DNA from: Merluccius polli
Lineage: Eukaryota; Chordata; Actinopteri; Gadiformes; Merlucciidae
Assembly (NCBI GenBank): GCA_030340625.1
Contig: JAOPHQ010005420.1
Span: 1 to 64,000, forward strand
Direction: 5' to 3'
DNA: 64,000 bases
Shown here: positions 1-13,139 of the stretch, piece after piece
Position numbering within the stretch: position 1 is the first letter of the stretch
How the letters are laid out: every line of letters begins with the position of its first letter
Translations under genes and position numbers: made by a program
The notes under the pieces: model-generated
What the model was told of the DNA's origin: nothing
Seen by the model: only the letters and a program-made list of their open reading frames with translations
Databases searched by the model: none

Positions 1-10
1 TTTCTGACCA

Positions 11-50
<40 letters not shown>

Positions 51-57
51 ACAGACA

Positions 58-97
<40 letters not shown>

Positions 98-1856
98 CAT
101 AAACAGCATTGTAAATGAATGCACATATTGTAAATGAGTGGTGGCAGCAGCAGCCATGTGTCTGAGCAGCAGCAGCCTGTTTGCAACAGCTGACTAAACC
201 CCCTGCGACTCAGATCAGAGGACAGTCAAAGGGCAATCATACAATACCACCACACTTACTAACATCACTACCAATGATACTTACTAGTCTACCATCGCCA
301 CTAATACTAATGATGTTACTACCAATACGTTACCTGTCACTACCATTAACCGCTAACGTTATCACTACAGCTACCAATGATAGGCCTACTAACTAGTTTA
401 CCATCACCACCAATACCAACTCAATATCACTACCAATACCATTTCCACCAACATTATCAATAGCGCTATCACTCCCATTACTATGACCACTACTAATAAC
501 CCCTCACTATTTACCATTGTCATGACCATCACCTCAATCGTGACCATTGTCATTAACCATGCATCCATCGCTATGACAACCAATACCTACCACCACTCTG
601 TACAACTCGGGGCCACTGACTGTACCCCTTTTACCATACCAATGTTGGCACCACTCACATGAGTTACACTGTTCGCATGAGCCAATCAACATACCTGTGC
701 TAGTGCTAGTCATTTAACTAATTCCAGCATTCAGAGGAAACCATTTTTTAAATGGGGCAGCTTTAATTACTTTTGTCCCCCATGGGTCTATCCAAAATAA
801 ATTACAATTTGTCCTGCAAAGTTTGAGAGATAGACACCGCTATACATAGCAATTGTTGAAATATATATAACAAATCAAATTCAGACTGTTGTCGTGGAAA
901 CTGAGTTGTCTGAACGCAGGCTCTTGGCAACACAACCAGTAGTTGACACTGGACAATATGAAACTTACCCACAATGCATCAGCTGTCACAGCTCCTCCTT
1001 TGACTTTATCATTAGTATTATTGTTAGTGGTCCTTTTTAAATTAAAAAATAAATAAATAAAGAATTGGTAGAGATATTTATCAAAGCACACCTCTGCAAC
1101 ACACACCTCCACCCCCTAACAATAACGTGTGTAAATATAAATACAGTAGGAAACACTGTCCCTTAACAATTTACGGTACTTCACACTAACCCCAATTGTA
1201 CTGAATTCATACCCGCTATACTAAATCCCACCTTGTTGAAACACATCTGATTAGGTAATATATTGCTTGTTCCAGTAAGTCCCTCCTGGCGAGAGCTTGA
1301 ACATACAAATGCATGACTAAACGGCCTGAGGTCCCTGTCTGGCGCATGGCTAATCAAGAGGGACACGATGAGGGCTCTTGAGTTAATTACATACAGTTTG
1401 AACATCCCGTTTGAAACGCATAGCGTTCAAACTCGTCCACTAAAATCCTGTTCATTTGATCCACTTTGATTCGTTGTTTTTTATATCCACCACTTTGGCA
1501 CTCGGTCATTGAGTAATTCCCCCCACTTGCCTAAAACTAACAGTGGACTCTCATCTTCTCCATGTCCAGGTGATATGGCTCTTTATTCCTTCATCATAAC
1601 ACATGACTCACCCACAGCTGAAGGCAGTCTCCGGAGTTCAATCTGTGTGTGTGTATGTGTGTCGAACGCAAGGCAGAGCGGGGGCAGCATGTGATGGCGG
1701 TGTTGTTTCATAGCACCCAGCCACCTCTTCACATTCAAAATAATTCAGCACTCCTTGATACCTGGATGTGGTTTATCTGTTCCCGTCCCCCTCCAGCCTT
1801 CCCTAGCTACCCCCCCCCCCCCCCACACACACACACACTTCACCAGGCCTTAATCA

Positions 1857-3435
1857 GTGTCTTCACTATGTAGTCGTCTTCACATTGCCTTCACTACATA
1901 GTCTTCTTCACACTGTCTTCACTACATAGTCTTCACACTGTCTTCACTACATAGTCTTCACACTGTCTTCACTACATAGTCTTCACACTGTCTTCACTAC
2001 AGTCTTCTTCACACTGTCTTCACTACATAGTCTTCTTCACACTGTCTTCACTACATAGTCTTCTTCACACTGTCTTCACTACATAGTCTTCTTCACACTG
2101 TCTTCACTACATAGTCTTCACACTGTCTTCACTACATAGTCTTCTTCACACTGCCTTCACTACATAGTCTTCTTCACACTGTCTTCACTACATAGTCTTC
2201 TTCACACTGTCTTCACTACATAGTCTTCTTCACACTGTCTTCACTACATAGTCTTCACATTGCCTTCACTACATAGTCTTCACACTGTCTTCACTACATA
2301 GTCTTCACACTGTCTTCACTACATAGTCTTCTTCACACTGCCTTCACTACATAGTCTTGTTCACACTGCCTTCACTACATAGTCTTCTTCACACTGTCTT
2401 CACTACATAGTCTTGTTCACACTGTCTTCACTACATAGTCTTCACACTGTCTTCACTACATAGTCTTCACACTGTCTTCACTACATAGTCTTCACACTGT
2501 CTTCACTACATAGTCTTCTTCACACTGCCTTCACTACATAGTCTTCTTCACACTGCCTTCACTACATAGTCTTCTTCACACTGTCTTCACTACATAGTCT
2601 TGTTCACACTGTCTTCACTACATAGTCTTCACACTGTCTTCACTACATAGTCTTCACACTGTCTTCACTACATAGTCTTCACACTGTCTTCACTACATAG
2701 TCTTCTTCACACTGTCTTCACTACATAGTCTTCACATTGTCTTCACTACATAGTCTTCTTCACACTGTCTTCACTACATAGTCTTCTTCACACTGTCTTC
2801 ACTACATAGTCTTCACACTGTTTTCACTACATAGTCTTCTTCACACTGTCTTCACTACATAGTCTTCTTCACACTGTCTTCACTACATAGTCTTCTTCAC
2901 ACTGTCTTCACTACATAGTCTTCACACTGTCTTCACTACATAGTCTTCTTCACACTGCCTTCACTACATAGTCTTCTTCACACTGTCTTCACTACATAGT
3001 CTTCTTCACACTGTCTTCACTACATAGTCTTCTTCACACTGCCTTCACTACATAGTCTTCTTCACACTGTCTTCACTACATAGTCTTCTTCACACTGTCT
3101 TCACTACATAGTCTTCACACTGTCTTCACTACATAGTCTTCACACTGTCTTCACTACATAGTCTTCACACTGTCTTCACTACATAGTCTTCTTCACACTG
3201 TCTTCACTACAGTCTTCACACTGTCTTCACTACATAGTCTTCACACTGTCTTCACTACATAGTCTTCTTCACACTGCCTTCACTACATAGTCTTCTTCAC
3301 ACTGTCTTCACTACATAGTCTTCACACTGTCTTCACTATATAGTCTTCACACTGTCATCACTACATAGTCTTCACACTGTCTTCACTACATAGTCTTAAC
3401 GCTGCCTTCACTACATAGTCGTCTTAGTGCTGCCT
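1857..3435. repeat. minisatellite, mixed 25/28-bp units
   Basis: About 1.6 kb of tandem copies, roughly 55-60 by length. Each unit contains CTTCACTACATAGT plus CTTCACACTGT, with or without an extra CTT (28 versus 25 bp). Point variants include GTC/GCC, TTG for TTC, and deletion of AT in CATAG (near 1998 and 3210). It lies in srf intron 1 about 380 bp before exon 2. Confidence 0.97.
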
Positions 3436-3644
3436 ATTCCTTATCTCATGTTATTTTAGCAGCATTTCTGCTATACGTCACACTCCCCTGTTGGGGTATT
3501 TTTAAATTGTTGTGTTTTCTTTCTAAGCTCAAATTGCTGGAGTTTCCTTTTCTCCATGTAGCCCATTACTCCATTGGTTTAGAATTATGTTTGAGGTATT
3601 GAGTACCGGTTAAGTACAGGCAATACAACCTACAGATTTTAAAG

Positions 3645-3735
3645 AGGCGGCAGAGTAGCTCGGGAGGTTCGCTGGTTCAATCCCTTTCTGACTTGTATCG
3701 ATGACTTTAAGCAATACCCCTGACCCTTAATGCCT
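3645..3735 (+). repeat. SINE-like fragment (tRNA-type B box)
   Basis: The sequence contains GCGGCAGAGTAGCTCGG and then GGTTCAATCCC, matching the A-box and B-box zone of fish tRNA-derived SINEs (compare the fuller copy at 42470). Only the head region is recognisable. It ends about 75 nt before srf exon 2. Confidence 0.5.
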
Positions 3736-3812
3736 ACAGACAAATTGGTTGTTGGCATGTATGCTGAGCTGGACACTGCGTGACATCGTATGTGTATTGT
3801 TGTCTTTCCCAG

Positions 3813-4079
3813 GCGTACGAGCTCTCCACGCTGACGGGCACCCAGGTGCTACTGCTGGTGGCCAGCGAGACGGGCCACGTGTACACCTTCGCCACGCGCA
3901 AGCTCCAGCCCATGATCACCAGCGAGACGGGCAAGGCCCTGATCCAGACGTGCCTGAACTCGCCGGACTCGCCACCGCGCTCCGACCCGTCCACGGACCA
4001 GCGCATGAGCGCCACGGGGTTCGAGGAGACTGACCTCACGTACCAGGTGTCCGAGTCCGAGAGCCTGGGGGAGACAAAG
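3813..4079 (+). CDS. srf: srf exon 2: C-terminal MADS/SAM region
   Basis: The acceptor cag|GCG and donor AAG|gtgagc enclose 267 nt, phase 0 to 0, 89 codons. The product starts AYELSTLTGTQVLLLVASET, the beta-strand and helix II half of the MADS dimerisation and cofactor-docking region, and continues through TGKALIQTCLNSPDSPPRSD to ESLGETK. It is almost identical to mammalian SRF. Coding GC is far above the flanking introns. Confidence 0.97.
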
Positions 4080-4128
4080 GTGAGCTATGGAGACGCGCCA
4101 CGGATGAATGAATAATACCGAGGTCCAA

Positions 4129-4556
4129 TAGCCTCGCGAGACCGTCTGATATATGAATATCAGTCTGGCCTTGGCTGGGCAGCAAATTACAAATATGACG
4201 TTGTTCAAAAAACTCCAGCCAATCAGAGTGATGCTCGTGCTCCCTTCACCCTTGCCGAATCCGGGTGGAAGTAAAGCAAAAACATTTTAATGGGACAAAA
4301 TGCTTCTGTGTAGACTTCTGTTGATCGTTTAACATCGTTATTCAGTCTATTTTGGATAATAACTGTTTTGATAGCTACACTTTCCTTGGGCGGTGCCATT
4401 GTTTTTTTTTAATTCGGCAGACTGCGGCGCATCATGAGCTGAAACTCCCTCTCCTGAGTGCTTCATCAAGCATTTTTGAACAGAATGGAGGCCAGACCGA
4501 TCTGCAGAGAGAAACAGAATGTGAACTAGCGAGATCGGGACGGTCTCACGAGGCTA
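4129..4556 (-). mobile_element. MITE-type DNA transposon, copy 1
   Basis: This 428-bp element is bounded by inverted ends TAGCCTCGCGAGACCGTC and GACGGTCTCACGAGGCTA. It is the reverse-complement copy of the element at 16433-16887: both share the pieces AGACTTCTGTTGAT, TCTATTTTGGATAATA and CCAAGGCCAGACTG on opposite strands. It has no coding capacity. I could not define its target duplication or superfamily. It starts 50 nt after srf exon 2 and is followed by a 20-bp tandem duplication (about 4549-4590). Confidence 0.85.
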
Positions 4557-5843
4557 GAGGTCGAGGCCTGAGGCTAGAGGTCGAGGCCTGACCACCTAAC
4601 CATGTGGTTGGGTGGTTACAATAGTGTAATGGATTAGGGTCGCAGCTTGTTTGGATTTAGGGTTAGGGTCTGGCATCTTGGAGGAAGATTTTTATTTGAA
4701 TATTATTTTACAAAACATTATTTTACATTATTTGAGTGTGTTACAGCTGCCAGTTTTTTCTTTAAACAAAGCAAAAGGCAGCAGTAACCAAATACTTATT
4801 TCAACACACGCACACCCCCCACCCACACCCACTAAAAAGGCCAGTCAAGCAACACAGGAAGAACACATAAATCAAGGGTCCATCCAGTGGTGGAAAATAG
4901 GAGTTCCTCAGCGTGGTAAATCTACTTTCCCCCGTTGTCTGTCACTTGACATACCTGGTTACACTCTACATGTGGTTCGCTGTGATAAGGCCGTTAAAGT
5001 CGTTCCTAAGTGGGCCAAACGTTTAAGCCTTTCTCTCTCAAAAAGCAGAGAGAGAGAGAGAGAGGACCAGACCTGTCTCCACTCCACAGTTTGACCTCTC
5101 ACCCAGGAAATAAATCACAGCAGCTCTGGCTTGTATTAGAGATGTAAAACAAAAACACGCAGTACACCGTTTCCCTTTAATTACATAGCTAGAGTCAAAC
5201 ACTGCAGGCTGATGAATAGTGCTGCTTCTTCTCCATAATGTATTGTCACGAATGAAATGGAGCTAGCTATGTTTTTACACACGTTTATGTTTGTAAGTAG
5301 TTGTGTAGCTTAGTGGTCTATTGTTTTCCCAGGCCTTTTCAGATTTAATAAAACATTTAAATTAGTTCAAATCTCAAAAATCAAATCAAAGTCTGTCAAA
5401 TCAAAATCTGTCGACCTAAAGAGTGTACTAAATTGTTGTTTGCAATGTTTGGAAAGGTTTTTTTCGTTCTTGGTGAAAACCGCGCAAAACGTGCAGTTTC
5501 CTGAAAACTTTGTGACCATTCCTTAACCTTTGAACTTTCCCACCGTGCAGAAGATGAAGCCACGTGGTGAACCTTGACACACACACACACCTTCATCCTT
5601 ATCACGTGCTGGGGGCCTCCACTGTTTGCATGGATTAAAGATGGCTCTTTGAAGATGGACATTTGTCTGGCGATTCTTCCCTGCACATTGTTTTTACGGG
5701 ACAGTTTGCTAACTCGGACCATACCCCATATGTGATGATGTGTGTTTATGGTAGCTGGGGAGGGGGGGGGGGGGGGTCAACCTTTTGCATGTGCTCTTAT
5801 GCCCGCTGCACTCATTGATAAAATTTAGATTTAGCCTGTATGT

Positions 5844-5853
5844 CCATATATGG
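5844..5853. promoter_or_regulatory. perfect CArG box (candidate SRF site)
   Basis: CCATATATGG fits CC(A/T)6GG exactly and is palindromic. SRF genes are known to be autoregulated through CArG boxes, usually at the promoter; this one is in intron 2. About four matches are expected by chance in 64 kb, so function is unproven. Confidence 0.35.
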
Positions 5854-6047
5854 TATGGTTTCCCTGCCTGCTCCGTTTGGCTGAGGCCCCTCACATTCCT
5901 TATAAGCTGCAGCTGTCTGGGGAGTTCTGCCATTGCTGGCTTTTTTTCCAGCCTCATGTCATTTAGTTATATGTAAGAAAGTATAGATGTATAGATGTGC
6001 CTGATGTGAATGTGTGGATCGGGGGGGGGGCGGAGTGTATATATGAG

Positions 6048-6093
6048 CCTAGCAAAGGTTTTCGCACCCTAGCAAAACCTTTGCTAGGGTGCG
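6048..6093. repeat. two overlapping perfect inverted repeats
   Basis: Bases 6048-6062 pair with 6074-6088 (15 bp, arm CCTAGCAAAGGTTTT). Bases 6063-6076 pair with 6080-6093 (14 bp, arm CGCACCCTAGCAAA, 3-nt loop). The two hairpins share their right side and exclude each other. Confidence 0.9.
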
Positions 6094-6369
6094 TTTCGTC
6101 TCCCGTTTTTGATGCACGAAACGTTGTTTTTGAGAGATTCCTCAGGTGATGTACCACAATGCATCACTCCACTCCCCCCCCTCCGCCCAATCCACCCCAG
6201 GTGCAGCTATGTTTGCGTTAGCACCTCAGCAGTGCCCCCAGGAGGAAGTCCTACAAACTGTCAGGGATGGAACATGGTTGTTATGGTTACCCCAGGAGGT
6301 AGTAGTAGTTGGTGGACGCTCCTGGGATTTTTGTTTGGGGCGGGAGGCAGGGGATCCCATTCCCAGCTC

Positions 6370-6640
6370 CACCACCTCCATTTCTATCTCCACCACCCCC
6401 ACCGCCCCATATCTATCTCCACCACCCCCACCGCCCCATTTCTATCTCCACCACCCCATCTCTATCTCCACCACCACCCCCACTGCCCAATCTCTATCTC
6501 CACCACCCCCACTGCCCCATCTCTATCTCCCCCAACCCCCATCGTTCCCAGCTCTATCTCCACTGCCCCCATCTCTATCTCCACCTCCCCCACTGTCCCA
6601 ATCTCTATCTCCACCACCCACTTCACTCCGTCTCTTGGCC
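6370..6640. repeat. CCA/CT-rich minisatellite, unit about 24-30 bp
   Basis: Repeats of TCTATCTCCACCACCCC with variable CCCACTGCCCCA spacers. The long predicted reading frames in all three plus frames are by-products of this repeat. Confidence 0.9.
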
Positions 6641-9600
6641 GCGTCTCCAACTACGTCTGGACTCCATTCGTCAGCGGAGCCGTATGTCACACATACAGTC
6701 TGGGTCTAGTCTAAACATTTCCTGGCTAGCGCTCGGCTTGGGAGGGGGTGGAGTAGAGGAGGTAGAGGTGGAGAGGGGCAGATGTGCTGAGTAGAGCAAG
6801 GATTAAATGCTGGAAACGTACGCATAAAGAGAAAAACACGTGACCTTGGCGTGAGGAGTGATGGATCCGTTGCCGAAGTGATGCTGAACACTTAGCGTGC
6901 CTCTAACTCGACCATCTCTCTGTAGGCCAACCAAGCACAACATCAGGGCTTAGCAAGTTAGCACTTCGTATTTTGTGAAACACACTAGAGTACAGTATGG
7001 GTACAGGAGAGTTGAATCCTCCTGGGATGATGGTGAGCTGGTGACCAGAGACTGGAGTTGCATGTTGCTGTTTTCGTGAAACCACTCTTTTCTCTCTTGG
7101 TGCTGTATAGCTCCAGTGATATATTTGTTTGAGGATTTATTGCTCTCATCATTACTTCAGGCAATGTTTTAATTTTGTATTATCCTGTGCTGTCAGGGTC
7201 AGATGGATCAATCCCTCTGAACTCTAAATGATGTACTGCTTTCACTTTACACAAGATATTGGGCCAACTTGGCCTCATGTGTGTTTGGAGAGGAGGCTAC
7301 AAATGATGACTATGTTAGGCTATGTACCCCTTCGTATCGTATCGTAGCTCCAGTCAGGCTCACTTTTACTATCAGATTAGACGCCACCTTCTCATCATAA
7401 ACACATGACTGGGTATGCAAAAAAATAAAAACTCGGTGGGAAAATGGAGGAGACGATATGGGCTAAGAGGGATACCTGTTGCTGGGTGGCTCAGAGTGCA
7501 GCAGATGCCGGGTGAAGTGAATGGCTTTCTTGTCGGAGGCTGAGTTTTGGTGTAAGAGTTACTGTCGAGACAAACGCGAAGTGTGTTGGCCCATTTGATT
7601 GGCAGCACCATGGGGGGTGTTGGAGCTGGGGGCTGCAGCCAGAGCAGGGGGTGGGTTGCCAGGTGATTACTAAGAATCATTGATAAGGGAGAGTTAATTT
7701 GCTGTGATATGCTCTCTTATCACCAGGGTGCTGCTAAATGGAAAGGGGTGTCTGGTGAACCGGGGGTGAGGTAAGGGTGGGTTTCGGTAGACGAGAAAGA
7801 GTGAGAGTATGTTCAGTTGTGTAGTTCAGCTGTGCCAAAAGGGGGGAGGGATAGGGCTATGTTATGTCACCCCTCCCACCCCCCCACCCTCTCCTTATTT
7901 TACAGCGAGCAACTGGACAGGTCACACGCCATTGGCTGAGCACTCCTCCACTTGGGCTGCCTTGCCTTTTTTAGCAGTCCCAAACGGAGCCACGAATTCC
8001 ATGCCGCTGGCGGGGTGACAGACCGGCAGACAAGAGCCAGCAAATGGGAGATTAGTGGAGTGGGCCGCCACCATGACACCACACAATGGGCCCTCCAGAG
8101 CCTCAAGGGACCCGGCCCCTGCCACTTGTCACCTCATCTTGGATTGGTTTAATGATCATGAATAAGCAAATCGTCCTTCTTGAACCATCCCTCTTTTTGT
8201 CGTTCTACTCCGTAACGGGGGGGAATTCACGTTCGTCCTCTCAGGATGTCTGATTGTTTTTGAATGTGTGTACGGTACGCTCTCTCTAAGAGTACTGTGG
8301 CGCTGACTTGGGACTTGCGAGTGTTGAACCAGCCAGTCTCTCCCTGAAGTTCGTATATTAGAATACTTGGCGCTCCGTGACTGAGCGGAGGGGCAGTGCT
8401 GCGTAATGGCTCCCCGGCCTGAATGTCTTAATGGGCCCCTGTTGCATGCTGGGATTAAGGAGGTGTTTCCCAGGGAGCAATATTCACCAGCCCAGGGCTC
8501 CTGAGAAGCTGTTAGCGTTAACAAGTGGCACAGGAAGTAATTTGTTAAATCCTAAGGCTTTCATTGGACTAAGTGGCGAGTTTCTCCAATTGTTCAATTT
8601 TCTAGTTTTAAATCAGTATGAAGCCTTGGGCTCAATTCACTTTTTTATTTGTTCATTAATTTCTTATCCCAAAGAGTTTATTTCAGGGGTTGAGTAGAGA
8701 TTAAAAGAGAAACACAATAGGGGATTGAAGTAGACCTTTACAAACATTGAGAGGCTGGTGTCAGCCGACAAACCAAAAATGTTCACACATGAAGTAAAGA
8801 AACTATTATTCAAGTTATTCATTTCATAAGAATTGTGTCTGCATGGCAGAGGCAAACGTTGGCTTGCTAAACCATGGTCCTACTAGACATGGCTTATGTT
8901 TCGCACATATGACCGTAAACCAGGAACAAACAGGATATGTAATTGATTCGCAGGTAGGGGGAAAAAAAGTTGCTGTTTCAACACTTTAACGTGGCTGGGC
9001 AAGCAGCCCCCCCACCCTCACACCCGCACCTCACTGCTGGTGCGCTGGAATGCATTACACCACACTGGACTATGTTTACTATGCACCGGCTCCACTCTGG
9101 ACTAAGAAGAGGTGCTGTTTATAGAGCGACCATTTGCACAGCAAAGACATGGTTGAACAAAGCAGTAGGTCAACGGTAGACCGATATGTAGGTCATGGCC
9201 ATGGCCGATGGACACAAGCCTGCAGAATCCAATTACATAGTGTTGTCTGCATGAAAGTTTTCACGCATGCCAACCCTGGGTTCGGCAAACGTTAACAACC
9301 ACCTTGTAATACGGTAATGGTGTTGAGGAATTATCCCCGGAGAGGGGTCTGATATCAAGAACCTGTGAAATATACAGTGTCGGATTTTGTAGACGAGAGC
9401 AGCTGTTTGTGAACATATAGGCGATCCAACTGTTTCAACGACTTCAAATGGTTTGGATCGGTGCGCTAGTTTGTCGGATATTTGGTTGTAGTCTTGGTTG
9501 GTGTGTGAACTCTGAGAGGTGTACTGAGAGAAATAGGATTTTAGCTTTTAGATGAGTCTGTAGAGACCTTATCAAGAACACAAGGAGAAGTCTCATACAG

Positions 9601-11318
9601 CTGAAAGTGTGTGTGTGTGTGTGTGTGTCAGTCACATGGCACAAGGTCTGCTGTCACACTAAGGGTTAATTCCACCCCCCCTACACTCAGAGGTGATCGG
9701 GTTCCCTGCCAGCTGTCGGCCCCTCAGCTGTTCATACCCTCACCCTTATCCTCTCCCCTGTTCCTCTGTTCCCCTGTCCCATGTGCACCCGTCCCCCAAC
9801 CATCCCTAACCCCCAGGGCCCTGCCTCATGGGATCCACAGTCCTGTCCCTTTTCAGCCTTCCTCAAAAGCATGCTATTTCCTCACTGCTCAGCACTGCAG
9901 GGGAGCAGTCGTTACTGAGAGATGGAGAGAGCACCCATAGGTGTTAAGCTATTATTTCTAATAATGTTGGTGAATCTACTAGTTTGCATTTCATCTGAAC
10001 CAAGTCACCAAGTCTCTTTTATCTGTGGCGCCATTTCTTTTCAACCCACTGCATTCTCGGTTCTCAGCTGCAGTATGAAAAGCCTCCATTCGTTGTCATT
10101 TCAACAACAGATTGCAACGACTTATGAACATTTGTTAAAGATGTTATCTGACGCATGACTCATTTTGACACAAACATGACTTGACGATGCCGTAGGATAA
10201 TTGACTAGGCGCGCCGGTAAGTTTAGGTAGTAGCGCTACAGAATTGCACGAAAGTAACCCCCCAGCTGCTGTTTAACTAACGAGGTGAAGACCTTGGACT
10301 AGGACTAGACCAGCCCCCGGGCGAAGCTTGGATCTGGGCATCAATGAAGCCGTCCACCAATTGACTGCAGCTCAACGTGACTCCTCTTGTGCTGTTGTCT
10401 CTTGTGATTTATATCAGAAAGATGGGACACAATGGGAACGGCCGTCCCTACTGTGTTTTCACGACACATTAGTGACATCCATTATCATTTCGTTCCTTAT
10501 CCCTCCCCCAAATCTGAAGTTCATCAAATCTGGCAACAATACACTACATCTAATCTTGTCTTCTTTCACTGTGTCAGATTCTTCTCAAAATCACAAAGGT
10601 TTAGATGTGTGCATGTGTCTGTCTGTCTGTGCGTGTCTGTGGTAGCGTGTGATTGGTGGGCCTTGAACACTGCCTTTGCCTCTGCTCTCTCACCCAGTCC
10701 TGTGTGTAATCAGTCCTATCTACAAATCAATACTGCCACTGTACAGGTGGTCTCAGGCAGGCCGGGCTAACATTCCCCCCCCCCCAACATATTGTTCCCG
10801 CTGTCTGGGATCTGCCTCACGCCACACCACCCCCCCATCCTTCCCACTTCTCCGCTTTTTTTGGTGTCCTGACTGTGTGTGGGCGTTTGGTGGCTCTCAT
10901 TCATTTTTCACGGCCAACTGAGATCCCCCTCCTTCCTCCACACGCCAGCATTGCTTTGGATGTTGTTGTCGTCATTGTTAGAACCAGCCTCCTGATTCCT
11001 GGAATCGACCAGGAAGTGCTCTCCCCTGGTCTGATTCCTCTCATAATCTGTATCCTTGTTGCTGATCCTCCATCTCAAGGAAGCCATTTATCAGATCCAG
11101 TGGTCTTCCATCTGAACCCAGTGCACAAAACATTTACAATTCTCCAGTCAGGCAAATAAATGCACAGCAGGCTAGGCCATTATCTGCTATAAGTAGAGGG
11201 TCCCACGCCATCAGCCAACCGTCTTGTGCCAACATAGGAGTGTGTAGGAGCAGGTGTGTGGGTTGAGATGAGTGTTCAATACGTGGCCTGACGCCTACTG
11301 GACTCTTCTCACAGGGCG

Positions 11319-11435
<117 letters not shown>

Positions 11436-12504
11436 CACTCGCTGGTTGTATTGCATCTTCATTCCTTGCTCTGTTAATATGCACAATTATTCTTTTGTTC
11501 TCACCTCATGGGTGTTTTTTTTTTACCAGCAGGGAAATCTTGGTTTGAGCCGGCTTGTGTTTTAGTTGTGTGCACCTTTTGAGTTTGGTATTTGAATGTC
11601 AAGTTTTGATCACCTTCATTTAACCAAATATCCTATCAAGTCCAATCTGGCACCGACAGCTGTGGCTTACAGAGGCAGGCTTTGTGTTTGGATAAACCTT
11701 GAAAAGGCAGCACCATGTTGGGCAGTGAACTTGCTTAAGGGGGGGTGATCTGGGTCTCTTAACCAATCATCATATGGATACAATTAGCTAAATCCCCAAT
11801 GTATTACCCTGCCTCTGTCTTAGTCCTTTTTGGTTTTCTGCGCATGACTTTAGTAGAGGCCATTCCGGTCTGTGGCAACCCATCCACCCAACCTTGACAA
11901 AGCCACAAGCATGTTCTCTATACCGTGTCGCAGAGGAAAGGGACTATTAATAGGGCTTTTAGGTGCTGGCAAATGACTCTCTTTAATGAGGCTTAACCAG
12001 CTGGTCAACCTGACATCTATGAGCATAGTGAAGCAAAAAGAGAAACACAAGATACCCCCTTCCAAAAAGGGAAAAAGTCCCAGCTCCAGTCGAAAGACAA
12101 GTCCAATGAAGTTTATTTGTATAGCGTGTTTTTTTCCCCCACTGTAGCAATTGATTGGTACACGTTCTCAGTAAGGCCACATCATTTCCGAGTCCAAAAT
12201 GTTAAAGCTAAAAACCGCAGTTCACAACTCCATCTTTGGTGAAACACAAGCTATTGCATTCGCTCCTCCAGATCACCACAACTCTGAGCGAATCAGATCC
12301 TGTCTCTGCTGAACCTGTTTGGTGCTGTGCAGGTGGTGAGGTGTTGTTGTTTGGTGAATGATTTGAATATGAATTTGGCTGATGTGGAAACACGACCAGG
12401 AGGAGTTTTCTTTCATTCCACAGCCTGTGGGATTAACCCGAATAACATCAAAAACTAGTCCACTCACGGCACCCACTCCACCCCCCCACTCTTTCCATCT
12501 CCAG

Positions 12505-12748
12505 GACACGCTGAAGCCAGCGTTCACGGTGACCAGCCTCCCCGGCGGCGTGGTGAGCAGCGGCCAGTCCACAGTGCCCACCACCTCCACCAGCATGCAG
12601 GTCAGCAGCGGGCCCTCCTTCCCTATCACCAATTACCTGGCGCCCGTCTCGGCCGGCGGCAATGGTGGCGCCAACGGGACCATCCTCAAGGCTGCCGGGG
12701 CCACCTCGGGGGTCATGCAGCTGCCTGGCGGATTCACGTTCATGCCAG
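12505..12748 (+). CDS. srf: srf exon 3
   Basis: The acceptor ctccag|GAC and donor CCAG|gtaacg give 244 nt, phase 0 to 1. The product begins DTLKPAFTVTSLPGG and includes MQVSSGPSFPITNYLAPVSA and the end MQLPGGFTFMPG, all matching the SRF transactivation region. The donor is followed within 5 nt by a (GT)n microsatellite. Confidence 0.95.
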
Positions 12749-12750
12749 GT

Positions 12751-12790
<40 letters not shown>
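12749..12790 (+). repeat. (GT)n directly after the srf exon 3 donor
   Basis: The donor gtaac is followed at once by about 18 GT units. The tract makes a UG-rich element in the pre-mRNA at the 5' splice site and supplies many decoy GT dinucleotides. Confidence 0.95.
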
Positions 12791-12791
<1 letters not shown>

Positions 12792-13139
12792 TCGCTTTCT
12801 TTCTGCTGGTTGATCCTAAGGTCCTTGCCATTTTTTATATTTCATGCTTTATTTACTGAATTTTTTATGGCATCTCCATAAGCACCAGTGCACAATTTAA
12901 ACCCTCCAGACTAAATAATAACGAATCTCGTCTGAAAATGATGCAGGCAAAATGAAAGGCTGGGTGGGCATGTCATTTTGGCAGTGAGTGTAGCTGACTG
13001 CAAACGTGATGCTAACGCTAACCACGATTCTAACACTTGATATGATAAAAACGTTTATTTTCTTTTTACAATTTCACTGCCAAATGTTTATTGGTTTGTT
13101 TCGTTGGATTACCTTTTAATCAGCAGCGTCAGCCACGGC

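Larger units (their letters stand above)
1..3812. other. srf intron 1 (3' part): no exon seen
   Basis: No srf exon 1 (MADS N terminus) can be found here. The stretch holds a C-run and (AC)n at 16-93, degenerate ACT/ACC-rich low-complexity sequence at about 230-600, unremarkable AT-rich DNA to 1.8 kb, the minisatellite at 1857-3435, and a SINE-like fragment at 3645-3735 just before exon 2. Predicted short ORFs here lack coding character. Confidence 0.6.

Noticed and set aside
1857..3435. CRISPR-array-like spaced repeats
   Set aside because: Units are directly adjacent tandem copies without unique spacers, in a vertebrate intron.
1..3812. srf exon 1 within the window
   Set aside because: No sequence encoding the MADS N-terminal half is present; the region is repeats and AT-rich intron.
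6109..6794. Overlapping Pro/Ser/Thr-rich frames of 160-200 codons
   Set aside because: Three frames are open at once because of the CCA/CT minisatellite; none has a domain or exon signals.
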